Assembly: GCA_963795805.1 (NCBI GenBank)
Contig: CAWCIV010000004.1
Location: forward strand, 558,001-622,000
Reading direction: 5' to 3'
DNA: 64,000 bases
Origin: JALYYC01 sp963795805
GTDB taxonomy: Bacteria; Chloroflexota; Dormibacteria; CF-121
How positions within the stretch are numbered: the first letter of the stretch is position 1; each line of letters starts with the position of its first letter. Below, in pieces: positions 1-8,427 of the stretch. A program made the translations under genes and the position numbers. The notes under the pieces are model-generated. The model made no database searches and was not told the origin of the DNA. It saw only the letters and a program-made list of their open reading frames with translations.

Positions 1-581
1 AACCTGGCCGGCTACGCAGCAGCGCTCGTCGTCTTCTACCTTGCATCGATACTACGAGCCAGCCGCTGGCGCATGCCGCTGCGGAACGCCGGTCAAAGCA
101 CGGCACTTTCGACGGACTGGAAGGCGATCATGCTGGGCTGGCTCATCAACGGCGTGGTCCCGGCGAAGACGGCGAGCTTTATCGCGCCCACGCGGTCGAG
201 CGCGCCTATCCGATTACGCTGGCGCGGACGCTGGGGACGATTGCCCTGGAGAGGCTGGTCGACTTCGCCGTCCTCGTCCTGATGATTGATGCTTTTGCCC
301 TCGCGTTTTTCCGGGGTAGGCTGCCTCTTGCTTTTCTCGGGATATTTCTTGCCATCGGTGCGCTTGGTCTAACCGTTGTCATCGCCCTCTTCATGGCTCC
401 TCGCCTGCGCTGGAACGCGACCTTGCGCTTCCCGTGGTCGGCCAGTGGACCGCTCGGGCGGTTCCAGGAGGGCTTCGTCCGGGCGCACGGCAACCTGCCG
501 CTTCTGTTCGGGATAACCGCCGGACTCTGGCTCTTCGAATCGGCTCGCCTCTACCTCCCGCGTATCGAAAGTCATCGGTAG
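1..581 (+). pseudogene. Flippase-like (LPG synthase TM / UPF0104) membrane protein, broken and partial
   Basis: The 5' end lies outside the window. The first frame reads through hydrophobic segments to INGVVPAK at about base 170. Then the reading continues one frame over as GELYRAHAVERAYPITLARTL and ALERLVDFAVLV, the conserved core of lysylphosphatidylglycerol synthase/flippase-like transmembrane proteins (known family pattern: P-A-R-x-G-E-x-x-R, then ERLVD). One base is missing around 170-176. The second frame ends after LWLFESARLYL, where family members continue with further helices, so the 3' end also looks truncated. Either two lesions inactivated it or there are sequencing indels. Substrate unknown; the family moves or modifies lipids in the membrane. 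Confidence 0.6.
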
Positions 582-591
582 ACTCATAGGC

Positions 592-1071
592 ATGGACGGG
601 GAATCGGCAAACAGGGTTTTGGCGACGCCGCAGGCGCAGGAGTTCCTGCACGCTTCTCTGGCCCACCTGGCCTATATCGGCCGGGATGGTTATCCGCGGG
701 TAATCCCGATCGGCTTCCTATGGAAGGAAGGGAAGTTCGTGGTGTGCACAGCGGAAAAGGCGCCGAAAGTGCGGAGCCTCCAATCGAACCCGAGGGTGGC
801 CCTCACGATTGACACGCAGACGCAGCCCCCACACATCCTTCACGTCCGTGGCACCGCGACCACCGAGATCGTCGAAGGTGTCCCAGATGAGTACCTCGAG
901 GCTTCCCACAAGTACTTTCCCCAAGAGCAGTGGGAGGGGTTCGAGACGCAGGCCCGCGGCCTGTACCCGCGAATGGCGCGCATCAGCATCAGTCCCGAAT
1001 GGGCAAAGCTGATCGACTTCGAGACGACGCTGCCCCAGGCCGTCGAGGAGTTACTGGCTCAGCGCAAGTAG
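592..1071 (+). CDS. PPOX-class (pyridoxamine 5'-phosphate oxidase-like) protein
   Basis: 159 residues. The pattern LAHLAYIGRDGYPRVIPIGF followed by KAPKVRSLQSNPRVALTID is typical of the split beta-barrel flavin- or F420-binding PPOX-like family. The substrate cannot be told from sequence; relatives are F420- or FMN-dependent reductases or haem-binding proteins of about 130-160 residues, so this is full length. A TAGACT box (579-584) ends 7 bases before the ATG and there is no ribosome binding site, which fits a leaderless transcript. It stands alone between the broken flippase gene and the molybdate genes. Confidence 0.8.
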   Translation: MDGESANRVLATPQAQEFLHASLAHLAYIGRDGYPRVIPIGFLWKEGKFVVCTAEKAPKVRSLQSNPRVALTIDTQTQPPHILHVRGTATTEIVEGVPDEYLEASHKYFPQEQWEGFETQARGLYPRMARISISPEWAKLIDFETTLPQAVEELLAQRK

Positions 1072-1224
1072 GGGCGCTCCACGAATGCGGCCAGGCGGCT
1101 GGCTGGGTCAGCCCATCGACGCCAAATCTCAGGCAGAGCGGCTTGGAACTTTCTAGCAATTGCCATGTATCAACACGAGTATTGTCCTGCAAGGGACTGC
1201 CCGTGTCGGATAACCCGCATTTGC

Positions 1225-1230
1225 TACATT
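1225..1230 (+). promoter_or_regulatory. Candidate -10 box for the molybdate operon
   Basis: TACATT ends 6 bases before the GTG start of the HTH-TOBE gene, placing the predicted transcription start on or next to the start codon. No convincing -35 is visible. The 165-base gap before the gene (1072-1236) holds nothing else I can recognise. Confidence 0.35.
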
Positions 1231-1236
1231 TGAGTC

Positions 1237-1635
1237 GTGGACAAGCCGTTGAGGATCGGTAAGGCTGCGGAGCTTCTCCGCGTCAGCCCCGACACGGTCC
1301 GACGGCTGATCGACTCCGGGCACCTCAAGACCGCGCGGTCTGCCGGCGGCCAGCGACAGATTGACGGCGCAGCGCTGGCTCGCTACATGGCCACCCAGCC
1401 TCGGCCGACTCCGCCGGCGGTGGTCCGAGAATCCGCCCGCAACCGTTTCGAGGGCATTGTCACCCGAGTGGTGAAGGACGGCGTCGCGGCCCAGGTCGAG
1501 ATGCAGGCCGGCCCGCATCGAATCGTGTCCCTGATGACCCGCGACGCTGCCGACGAGCTCAAGTTGAAGGCAGGCGTGCTCGCGATCGCATCGATCAAGT
1601 CGACCAACGTCGTCATCGAGCTGCCCGGAAGCTAA
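1237..1635 (+). CDS. HTH-TOBE molybdate-responsive regulator
   Basis: 132 residues. Residues 5-50 (IGKAAELLRVSPDTVRRLIDSG) are a MerR/excisionase-type helix-turn-helix. Residues 68-130 (NRFEGIVTRVVKDGVAAQVEM ... ELKLKAGVLAIASIKSTNVVIEL) are a mop/TOBE domain, which binds molybdate or tungstate oxyanions. The order HTH-TOBE directly before modABC (13 bases to modA) argues for a molybdate-sensing regulator of the operon, functionally like ModE but of different architecture. The start is GTG at 1237, immediately after a -10-like box. Confidence 0.85.
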   Translation: MDKPLRIGKAAELLRVSPDTVRRLIDSGHLKTARSAGGQRQIDGAALARYMATQPRPTPPAVVRESARNRFEGIVTRVVKDGVAAQVEMQAGPHRIVSLMTRDAADELKLKAGVLAIASIKSTNVVIELPGS

Positions 1636-1648
1636 GGACGGCCAAGCA

Positions 1649-2425
1649 ATGACTCGTCGCGTGCCGATCCTGCTGCTGTTCGCCTGGGGTCTCGCCGGCT
1701 GCGGAAGTTTGGCGGGGACCGGAGCTGCGTCGCCGACCACAACACCATTGAGCGGATCGATTTCGGTATTCGCCGCCGCTTCGCTGACCGACTCCTTCAA
1801 GGCATTGGCCACGGCCTTCCAGCAAGCCCACACCGGGGTCACGGTCCAGTACAACTTTGCCGGGACGCCCACCCTCGTCACCCAGATCGAGCAGGGCGCA
1901 CAGGCCGACGTCTTCGCCTCCGCGGATGCCACGAACATGGACAAGCTGAAAGCCGACGGTTATACGGCGGGCGAGGCGAAGGTATTCGCCCATAACCAGC
2001 TCGAGATTGTGGTCGCGCGCGGAAACCCGAAGGGCATCAACAGCCTCGCCGATCTGGCCAGGTCCGGCCTGATCTACATCGCAGAGGCACCGACGGTTCC
2101 GGCTGGAAAATACTCGTTGCAAGCGCTGGCCAGGGCCGGCGTTTCCGTAACCCCGAAAAGTCTCGAAACCGACGTCAAGTCGGTGGTCAGCAAGGTTGAG
2201 CTTGGCGAGGCCGACGCCGGGATTGTGTATACGACCGACGTCAAGGCGGCCGGGAGCAAGGTCGCCGGCGTCGCCATCCCAGGTTCGTACAACGTGGTGG
2301 CCACCTATCCGATCGTGACCGTCAAAGGGTCGAAGCACAGCGACGCTGACAATGCCTTCATCGCGTACGTGCTGTCAGCAGCCGGGCAATCCACGCTGGC
2401 GTCCTTCGGTTTCGAGCACTCCTAA
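1649..2425 (+). CDS. modA: Molybdate ABC transporter substrate-binding lipoprotein ModA
   Basis: 258 residues. The N-terminus is a lipoprotein signal with lipobox LAGC at residues 15-18, so the protein is anchored outside the membrane. The mature part begins ISVFAAASLTDSFKALATAFQ, the ModA signature for oxyanion binding, and contains EAPTVPAGKYSLQAL and VELGEADAGIVYTTDV, both conserved in ModA. It captures molybdate (or tungstate) and hands it to ModB. It lies 13 bases after the regulator and 3 bases before modB, so the four genes are one operon. Confidence 0.93.
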   Translation: MTRRVPILLLFAWGLAGCGSLAGTGAASPTTTPLSGSISVFAAASLTDSFKALATAFQQAHTGVTVQYNFAGTPTLVTQIEQGAQADVFASADATNMDKLKADGYTAGEAKVFAHNQLEIVVARGNPKGINSLADLARSGLIYIAEAPTVPAGKYSLQALARAGVSVTPKSLETDVKSVVSKVELGEADAGIVYTTDVKAAGSKVAGVAIPGSYNVVATYPIVTVKGSKHSDADNAFIAYVLSAAGQSTLASFGFEHS

Positions 2426-2428
2426 GCC

Positions 2429-3214
2429 GTGAGGCGCGAGCGCGCGCCAATCGCCATCGCCGCCCTGGCGGCGATCGGCGCGGCGTTCTTCATCGTGCCA
2501 CTTCTCGCCCTGATCGTCAGGACGCCCTGGCGAGACGCCGTTCGATCGCTCACCGCACCCGAAACCGTCCAGGCCCTGAAGCTGTCGTTGGTCTGCTCAT
2601 TGTCCGCCACTGCGTTGGCCCTGCTCCTGGGGGTGCCGCTCGCCTGGATCTACGCCAGGGTGGAGTTTCCCGGCCGGAATCTTCTTCGCGCCCTCACCAC
2701 CCTGCCCATGGTGCTCCCACCCGTCGTTGGCGGCATCGCCCTCCTGCTCGCCTTCGGCCGTCGCGGACTCCTCGGATCATGGCTGGCCAGCACCTTCGGG
2801 ATCAGCCTGCCCTTCACAACCGCGGGCGTCATCATGGCCGAGACCTTCGTGGCCATGCCGTTCCTGGTCCTGACGGTGGAAGCCGGCTTGCGCTCCATGG
2901 ATCGTCGCTATGAGGAAGCCGCGCGCACGCTCGGTGCCCGTCGCTGGACGGTTCTGACACGCGTGACACTCCCGCTGATCGCGCCCTCGCTCTTTGCCGG
3001 CGCCGTGCTCTGCTGGGCTCGCGCGCTGGGTGAGTTTGGCGCCACCATCACCTTCGCCGGCAACTTTCCCAATGTGACGCAGACCATGCCCCTGGCGGTG
3101 TACCTGTTGCTGGAGACCAGTCCGGAGTCCTCCTTCATCTTGAGTCTCGTTCTTCTGGCGGTGTCGCTCCTGGTGCTCATCGGCCTGCGAGACCGCTGGC
3201 TTGGCGCCGCATGA
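2429..3214 (+). CDS. modB: Molybdate ABC transporter permease ModB
   Basis: 261 residues with about six hydrophobic segments, starting GTG. The permease signature EEAARTLGARRWTVLTRVTLPLIAPSLFAG (the EAA loop that contacts the ATPase) is at residues 162-191, and the C-terminal GEFGATITFAGN with TMPLAVY is characteristic of ModB. It forms the membrane channel with ModC. Its stop overlaps the modC start by 4 bases (ATGA), suggesting coupled translation. Confidence 0.94.
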   Translation: MRRERAPIAIAALAAIGAAFFIVPLLALIVRTPWRDAVRSLTAPETVQALKLSLVCSLSATALALLLGVPLAWIYARVEFPGRNLLRALTTLPMVLPPVVGGIALLLAFGRRGLLGSWLASTFGISLPFTTAGVIMAETFVAMPFLVLTVEAGLRSMDRRYEEAARTLGARRWTVLTRVTLPLIAPSLFAGAVLCWARALGEFGATITFAGNFPNVTQTMPLAVYLLLETSPESSFILSLVLLAVSLLVLIGLRDRWLGAA

Positions 3215-4263
3215 GCCTGGACGTCGCGGTGGCCTTGCGGATCGGGACCCTCGATCTCGACATCGCCTTCGCCATCGCCGACGACGAGGTCGTGGCCCTG
3301 CTCGGCCCCAATGGCGCCGGGAAGACCACGTTGCTGCGAGCCATTGCCGGCCTGATTCCCATCGAGGCCGGACATGTTCGTCTCGATGGCCAGGTCCTCG
3401 AGGACACGTCCACGAAGCGGTATGTGCCGACCGACCGGCGACCCATCGGCGTCGTGTTTCAGGACTATCTTCTCTTCCCCCACCTGAGCGTGCTGGACAA
3501 TGTGGCGTTCGGCCTTCGATCGCGTGGCGCAGCACGACCGGGCGCGGCCGAGCAAGCCCAACAGTGGCTAGATCGGATGGAACTGGCGCGCTATGCGAAG
3601 TCGAAGCCGACCGAACTCTCGGGTGGGGAACGCCAGCGCGTGGCCGTGGCGCGCGCCCTGGCCACCGACCCTCGGCTGCTCCTTCTGGACGAGCCACTGG
3701 CTGCCATGGATGCCACAGCCCGCGCCAGCATGCGCCATGACTTGAAACGATATCTCGGCTCATTCAAGGGCGTTCGGCTGATCATCACGCACGACCCGCT
3801 CGAAGCGGTCGCCCTCGCCGACCGGCTGATCGTCATGGAGAACGGGCGCCACGTCCAGTCGGGGTCGCCCGCCGAGGTCACGGCGCATCCCAGGTCGACC
3901 TATGTAGCCGACCTGGTGGGCGTGAATCTTTTTCGAGGCGAGGCGACCCACGGATCGCTTCGACTGCCGGGGGGCCGGATTATCGCGGCAGCCGGCGCGA
4001 CCGCGGGTGCGATGTTCGCCGTGATTCATCCTCGGGCGGTCGCCGTCCACAGAATGCAGCCGCACGGAAGCCCACGGAATGTCTGGGCTGGGCGTCCCAA
4101 CGGCATCGAGCTGCTCGGCGATCGTGTCCGGGTTCGCATCGCCGGTGATCCGCCAATCGTCGCCGAGGTCACACCGGCGGCATTGACCGAACTGGACCTC
4201 GGCCACGGCGGGGAGGTCTGGTTATCCTTCAAGGCCACTGACGTTGCGGTCTATCCAGCATGA
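3211..4263 (+). CDS. modC: Molybdate ABC transporter ATP-binding protein ModC
   Basis: 350 residues. Walker A is GPNGAGKTT (about residues 32-40), the signature is LSGGERQRVAVARAL, Walker B is LLLLDEPLAAMD, followed by an ITHD switch histidine. The C-terminal roughly 120 residues are a degenerate TOBE/mop region (PNGIELLGDRVRVRIAG), usual for ModC. It energises molybdate import with ModB. It ends 8 bases before the opposite-strand Asp-box gene, so the two transcripts converge. Confidence 0.93.
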   Translation: MSLDVAVALRIGTLDLDIAFAIADDEVVALLGPNGAGKTTLLRAIAGLIPIEAGHVRLDGQVLEDTSTKRYVPTDRRPIGVVFQDYLLFPHLSVLDNVAFGLRSRGAARPGAAEQAQQWLDRMELARYAKSKPTELSGGERQRVAVARALATDPRLLLLDEPLAAMDATARASMRHDLKRYLGSFKGVRLIITHDPLEAVALADRLIVMENGRHVQSGSPAEVTAHPRSTYVADLVGVNLFRGEATHGSLRLPGGRIIAAAGATAGAMFAVIHPRAVAVHRMQPHGSPRNVWAGRPNGIELLGDRVRVRIAGDPPIVAEVTPAALTELDLGHGGEVWLSFKATDVAVYPA

Positions 4264-4270
4264 CGCTCGG

Positions 4271-5691
4271 CTACTTGATAACGGGCGGCGTGACCGCCGT
4301 CCAGTGGGCGCCTCCATCGGTCGAGCGAACCAGCCTGTCCGTGTTGATCTCAGACCAGATGGTGTTCGGATCGATGTAGTTCCAGGGAGCAAGGCCGAAG
4401 GACAGTCCGCTGGCAAGCACCTTGCGGGTCGACCAGGTCTTCCCCGCATCGAACGTCTCGTGCAGGTCGGGTCCCGAAGACGTCAGCCAGTGCCGTGCGT
4501 CGAAGAAGAAGGCACCACCCTCCTGCAGGCCGCCTGGCGTCCGCATCGGGCTCGACCAGTGCACGCCCCCGTCATTCGTTGTGACGATGTAGCTATGCAT
4601 CCACCCCTGGCCGGCCGAAACCTGCGGCTGCGCCTGGGGGACGCCGCTGGGCGGGGGCCCGGTGACCTCGAATTCCAGCACGCCATTCTTACCGAACAGG
4701 ATCGGAGACTCGAGCCGCACGTCGTTGGCGGCGGCCTCCTGGGGAAGCGGAACGCTTACCGGCCCCCAGGTCCGGCCCGCGTCCCTGGTCACGTAGAGCA
4801 GGGCGGCGGGCGGCGTGTATGGGATCGGGTTGCCCTTCGCATCCCAGGCGTACCGCTTGGATCCGGAGGCAGCGATCCAGCCGGTCTGCGAATCGGTGAA
4901 GTTCAGGGCGCCCAACCAGGCTCCCGGAGGAAGAACGCCGACCGTGCGCCAGTGTGATCCGCCGTCAGTCGTTTGCTGCACCGTCGCCAGCGACCCGTTC
5001 TCCGGACCGGAACCGGAGAAGTTCGGGAGAAGCCGCCACCCCAGGGCCTGGGTGAGGAAGAAGTCCTGGGCGCCGGCAGCCGACCAGTCGACCGGAAGAT
5101 CGAGCAGGTGCCAGTGTGCGCCGCCATCCTGCGTCCGGTAGGTGCGGGGCACCATGTTCGAGGAGCCGGGCGCCCCTGCGATCTTGGAGGGGGGAGGGTC
5201 GAGGGAACCAGCTCCACGAGCTGGCCATCCGTTGAGTTCCAGAAGCGGAGCGACCCAATCGCCGAACCGTCCGGAATGCGGAACTGCTCGTGCCAGGAAT
5301 TCCCGCCGTCCGTCGTGTTCATGAGCACGGTGGGTCCGTTGTGCACGTGTAACTGGGCGAGGATCCAGGCGGTGCTGGCCGACGCGAACTGGGCATCGGC
5401 GATGAAATAGCTTGCCGCCGGCGGACGCAGGCCGCCGAGGCCGAATGGCGTGCCCGCGGGAAGCGCCATCTCGCCGCGCGACACCCGGAGTCCAACGGTC
5501 GCGACGCCAATGAGCAGCGCCGCCATGACGACACCCATCGTCTGGAAGGCAACGGCGCGGCCGCGATGGGGAGTGCGGGCGACCGACCCGTCGGCAATCG
5601 CCCGAAGGATGCGAGGGGCCAGATCGGGGGCCGGCGCCTCGTAGTCGGCCAGGACATCAGTTCGGATTGCGGACCGAGGTGAGGGTCTCAT
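4271..5691 (-). pseudogene. Membrane-anchored Asp-box propeller protein, putative anti-sigma partner (frameshifted)
   Basis: The start is the ATG at 5691, with AAGGAG 6 bases upstream and 1 base after the sigma gene stop. Residues 1-45 are cytoplasmic, residues about 46-70 (GVVMAALLIGVATVGL) are one membrane helix, and the rest is outside. The outer part holds seven Asp-box-like motifs (for example NTTDGGNSW, RTQDGGAHW, QTTDGGSHW, VTRDAGRTW, RSTDGGAHW), indicating a BNR/sialidase-type beta-propeller. The frame breaks near a run of six G (5189-5194); adding one base restores continuity from VELVPSTLP to MVPRTYRTQD. Position after an ECF sigma gene suggests it senses an outside signal and controls that sigma factor; no classic zinc anti-sigma motif is seen. 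The indel may be a read error or phase variation. Confidence 0.6.
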
Positions 5692-5692
5692 G

Positions 5693-6238
5693 TCATTCTC
5701 CTTGTGGATCAATCTCGAGTCGCAGGCGCCCAACCGCGCGATACAGGCGTGCGCGGGCCGCCGCCACCGACACGCCCGCAACGGCCGCCACGTCCTCGAG
5801 CGGTAGGTCGAGCCAGTAAAAGAGGTAGAGAATCAGGCGGTCCGCGGTCGAGAGACGGGTGATCAGCTGGCGAAGCTCGGAAGCCCGCATCGCCGTGTCG
5901 TGGCTTGGTTCCCGTGCCTCGACCTTGCCGAGCCGAAGCACGGACCACCACCGACCACGCTGAAGGGAGCGACACTCGTTGGCGACGATCGTCAGGAACC
6001 AGGCGCGAACCCCGCCGCCCTCGTCCCGGAAACCGGAGAACTTCTTCCAGGCTTTGAACGTCGCTTCCTGGACGGCATCCTCCGCCGACTGGCGCTGTCG
6101 GAGCATGGCGAACGCCAGGCGGTAGCCCGAGTCGATCAGCGGCGTGATCAGCCGGTCGAAGTCGGTACGATCTGCAGACCGCGAGAGTTGGGCGGGTCGA
6201 TCCGTGGTCGGGTCGACGGCGGCGTGCTCGCGAACGAT
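5693..6238 (-). CDS. ECF-type RNA polymerase sigma factor, apparent ATC start
   Basis: The region-2 signature AEDAVQEATFKAWKKF and region 4 LPLEDVAAVAGVSVAAARARLYRAVGRLR identify a sigma-70 family ECF factor. The first ATG (6106) would remove part of region 2.1. The reading continues upstream in frame (FDRLITPLIDSGYRLAFAML) to 6238, where an ATC codon sits 6 bases after a perfect AGGAGG (6245-6250). No ATG, GTG or TTG is in frame between. From there the protein is 181 residues, like the paralogue at 28855-29385. The ATC could be a real rare start or a miscalled ATG. The membrane propeller gene follows after 1 base. Confidence 0.85.
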   Translation of the reverse strand: MVREHAAVDPTTDRPAQLSRSADRTDFDRLITPLIDSGYRLAFAMLRQRQSAEDAVQEATFKAWKKFSGFRDEGGGVRAWFLTIVANECRSLQRGRWWSVLRLGKVEAREPSHDTAMRASELRQLITRLSTADRLILYLFYWLDLPLEDVAAVAGVSVAAARARLYRAVGRLRLEIDPQGE

Positions 6239-6280
6239 GGTCGACCTCCTTTCTGCCCGGGCGGGACGGTGGTGCTAACT

Positions 6281-6311
6281 GTATGACGCCCGTCGACAGC
6301 AGGCAGTTGCA
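6281..6311 (-). promoter_or_regulatory. Candidate ECF-type promoter of the sigma gene
   Basis: On the minus strand TGCAACT (6311-6305) is followed after 16 bases by CGTCATAC (6288-6281). This resembles the ECF pattern TGNAAC/TGTCAC ... CGT. Similar elements precede the two other sigma genes in this window, so autoregulation is plausible. The pattern is short and the match imperfect. Confidence 0.4.
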
Positions 6312-6334
6312 CGCAGGGCTCCCCGAGAACAAAT

Positions 6335-6359
6335 AACCGGGCGCACAGCGCGCCCGGTT
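6335..6359 (-). terminator. Rho-independent-like terminator
   Basis: A perfect 10-base inverted repeat AACCGGGCGC / GCGCCCGGTT with a 5-base loop lies 19 bases after the stop of the minus-strand gene 6379-6714. On that strand it is followed by ATTTGTT, a modest T-rich tail. Confidence 0.6.
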
Positions 6360-6378
6360 GTACCGCGTGGGGGGATCG

Positions 6379-6714
6379 CTATTCGATCCCGTTCGCCTGG
6401 TGGTCGGCAGCGGTGTCGGTCGCACTGTCGGCGTGGCCGCCTCCGGGCAGCGCCGCCTCCTTGGCCTCCGGGGCCGCATCGGCCGCCGTCTCAGCCGCGC
6501 TATCAGCGGGCTCCGCAGCTCCGGCCGGCTCCGCGGTCTCCGCCGGCTCGGTCGTGGCTCCCGGCTTCTGCGGCTGCAGTGGCGCGGGGGCCGTTGTGCT
6601 CGGCGTCGCCGTTGGCGTCGCGGCGGTGGCCGCCATGGTGGTCATGCCGGCACCAACCAGCACGACCGGTGCGCCGACGAGGAGCAGGATCCGTCGAATG
6701 TTGGGCGTCTTCAT
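6379..6714 (-). CDS. Small exported Ala/Pro/Glu-rich protein
   Basis: 111 residues from the ATG at 6714, which has AGGAGG 8 bases upstream; the GTG three codons earlier overlaps that site and is less likely. Residues 1-30 (MKTPNIRRILLLVGAPVVLVG) form a signal peptide or single membrane anchor. The remainder is low complexity, with repeated EPAETAEPAGAAEPADSA-type units, probably disordered and exposed at the surface or cell wall. No domain recognised. A terminator follows. Confidence 0.65.
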   Translation of the reverse strand: MKTPNIRRILLLVGAPVVLVGAGMTTMAATAATPTATPSTTAPAPLQPQKPGATTEPAETAEPAGAAEPADSAAETAADAAPEAKEAALPGGGHADSATDTAADHQANGIE

Positions 6715-6867
6715 GTGTATCACCTCCTGGTGGGTTGCTGGCTCGCGAGAGCCTCGGTTCCCACCCTAGGGGCGCCGGCTGAACGAGCCATGAACCGAGG
6801 CCGTGAGTTGGATATCGCCGCTCGATCGCTGGAAACCCGGGATGCTGACGTTGCCTAATCCGAGAGC

Positions 6868-8427
6868 ATGCTCAGCGCCCACAACGACCTTGCCCGGTTG
6901 CGGCCCGCTGACGGTCTCGGCCTGTACGCGAGCGCGGGGGAACTCTTCAGCCAGGCGATTTTCGGGCGCGATTCCGCCACGGCCTCGGAGTACCTGTTGC
7001 ATCTCAGGCCGGAAGTCGCCCGCGGCGTCATTCTGACCCTGGCACGGTTGCAGGGGATCGTCGAGGCGCCAAACGGACTCCACACCAACGAAGAAGAGCC
7101 GGGAAAGATCCATCACGAACATCGCAGCCTCTACATCGGCGGCCGACGCATCTCACCGAATTCTGAACAGCACCTGCAGTACCTGACCCGCCAGTGGGGC
7201 GGCGATGAGAACTCGATGACGTACTACGGCAGTGTGGACGCGACGCCGCTGTTCGTGCGGCTGGTCGCGCGCTACTGTGCCAGCCAGGGCACCGCGATTC
7301 TGGACGAAACCGTGAAGCACAAAAGTGGAGGCGAGTGGAAGGTCCGCGACAGCGTTCTGAAGGCGGTCGATTGGATCACTCGCTCGATGGATCGGTCGTC
7401 ATTGGGTTTCGTCGAATTCCGACGCAAGAATCCGCAGGGCATTCCCTTCCAGGTCTGGAAGGATTCCGGCACGTCCTACCTGCACAAAGACGGGTGCCTG
7501 GCGAATTTCGACCAACCGATCGCGGCCATCGAGGTGCAGGGCTATGCGTACGACGCCCTGATGGGGGCAGCGGACCTCGTTGCCGACCGGCGTCCCGAGC
7601 TGGCCGCCGAGTGGCAAGCGCGCGCGCAGACGCTGCGCGAGCAACTGATCCGTGCGTTCTGGATGCCGAAGGAGCGCTACTTCGCGATGGGCATCGATCG
7701 TGACGCCTCGGGCCATCCACGCTGGATCGACAGCATCGCATCGAACGCGGCCCTCCTGTTGGACACGGGGGTCTTCGATGACCTGTCCGACGCCGACCAC
7801 TATGTTGGTGGCGTGGTCGTGAAGATCTGTGGTCCGGAATTCCTGACCGAGGTGGGCATCCGCTGCCGCGCCGTCAGCGAGGCGCCACTCGTCGACTTCG
7901 AGGACTATCACGGCAGCTGGGCCGTGTGGATGAAGGAGACCTTTGACGTTCTCAAGGGGTTGCGCCGGCAGGGCATGCCCGAGCTTTCACGACAACTGGC
8001 CGTGCGCATGCTCAACGCGGTGAACGTCGCGGGTGCGCATGTCGAGTTTCTGTATGTCAGCCCGGACCAGCGCGTGATGTACGACATCCGCGGTGCGGAT
8101 CCGCTCTCGTCCAGCCCACAGGTCATCGCCGGTACGAACGTTCCCGAGCATCCACTGGCCTGGACCGTGACCGGGACGCTGGCCTTGAAATGGTGGTTCG
8201 GGTCACGCTGCACCCGTGGGACCGCCGCGGCCTCAGCCGATCGTCGCGCACTCGAGGCGCGTGTCCGCGGTCAGATGCCACCGGTCAGCCTCTTCAAGAC
8301 CGCCGACGACGTCCAGGCCGCTTACAACCGGCGTGGCGACTTCGTGCTCAACCTTCCGCTGGGCCAGGCACGGGACCAGGCCGCGCGCCGGCGCGGCTGG
8401 CGTCGGGAAGAGTCGGATGCGGCGTAG
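6868..8427 (+). CDS. Glycogen-debranching-like (alpha,alpha)6-barrel glycosidase
   Basis: 519 residues. The patterns FGRDSATASEYLL, YYGSVDATPLFVRL, WKDSG..YLHKDG and EVQGYAYDALMGAA match amylo-alpha-1,6-glucosidase-type (GH15/GH63-like) proteins found beside glycogen and trehalose genes. The family cleaves alpha-glucosidic branches; the exact substrate is not visible. The barrel seems complete, but the N-terminal non-catalytic domain of larger homologues is absent, so this is a short form. Its last 80 bases overlap the convergent FAD oxidase gene. Confidence 0.72.
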   Translation: MLSAHNDLARLRPADGLGLYASAGELFSQAIFGRDSATASEYLLHLRPEVARGVILTLARLQGIVEAPNGLHTNEEEPGKIHHEHRSLYIGGRRISPNSEQHLQYLTRQWGGDENSMTYYGSVDATPLFVRLVARYCASQGTAILDETVKHKSGGEWKVRDSVLKAVDWITRSMDRSSLGFVEFRRKNPQGIPFQVWKDSGTSYLHKDGCLANFDQPIAAIEVQGYAYDALMGAADLVADRRPELAAEWQARAQTLREQLIRAFWMPKERYFAMGIDRDASGHPRWIDSIASNAALLLDTGVFDDLSDADHYVGGVVVKICGPEFLTEVGIRCRAVSEAPLVDFEDYHGSWAVWMKETFDVLKGLRRQGMPELSRQLAVRMLNAVNVAGAHVEFLYVSPDQRVMYDIRGADPLSSSPQVIAGTNVPEHPLAWTVTGTLALKWWFGSRCTRGTAAASADRRALEARVRGQMPPVSLFKTADDVQAAYNRRGDFVLNLPLGQARDQAARRRGWRREESDAA

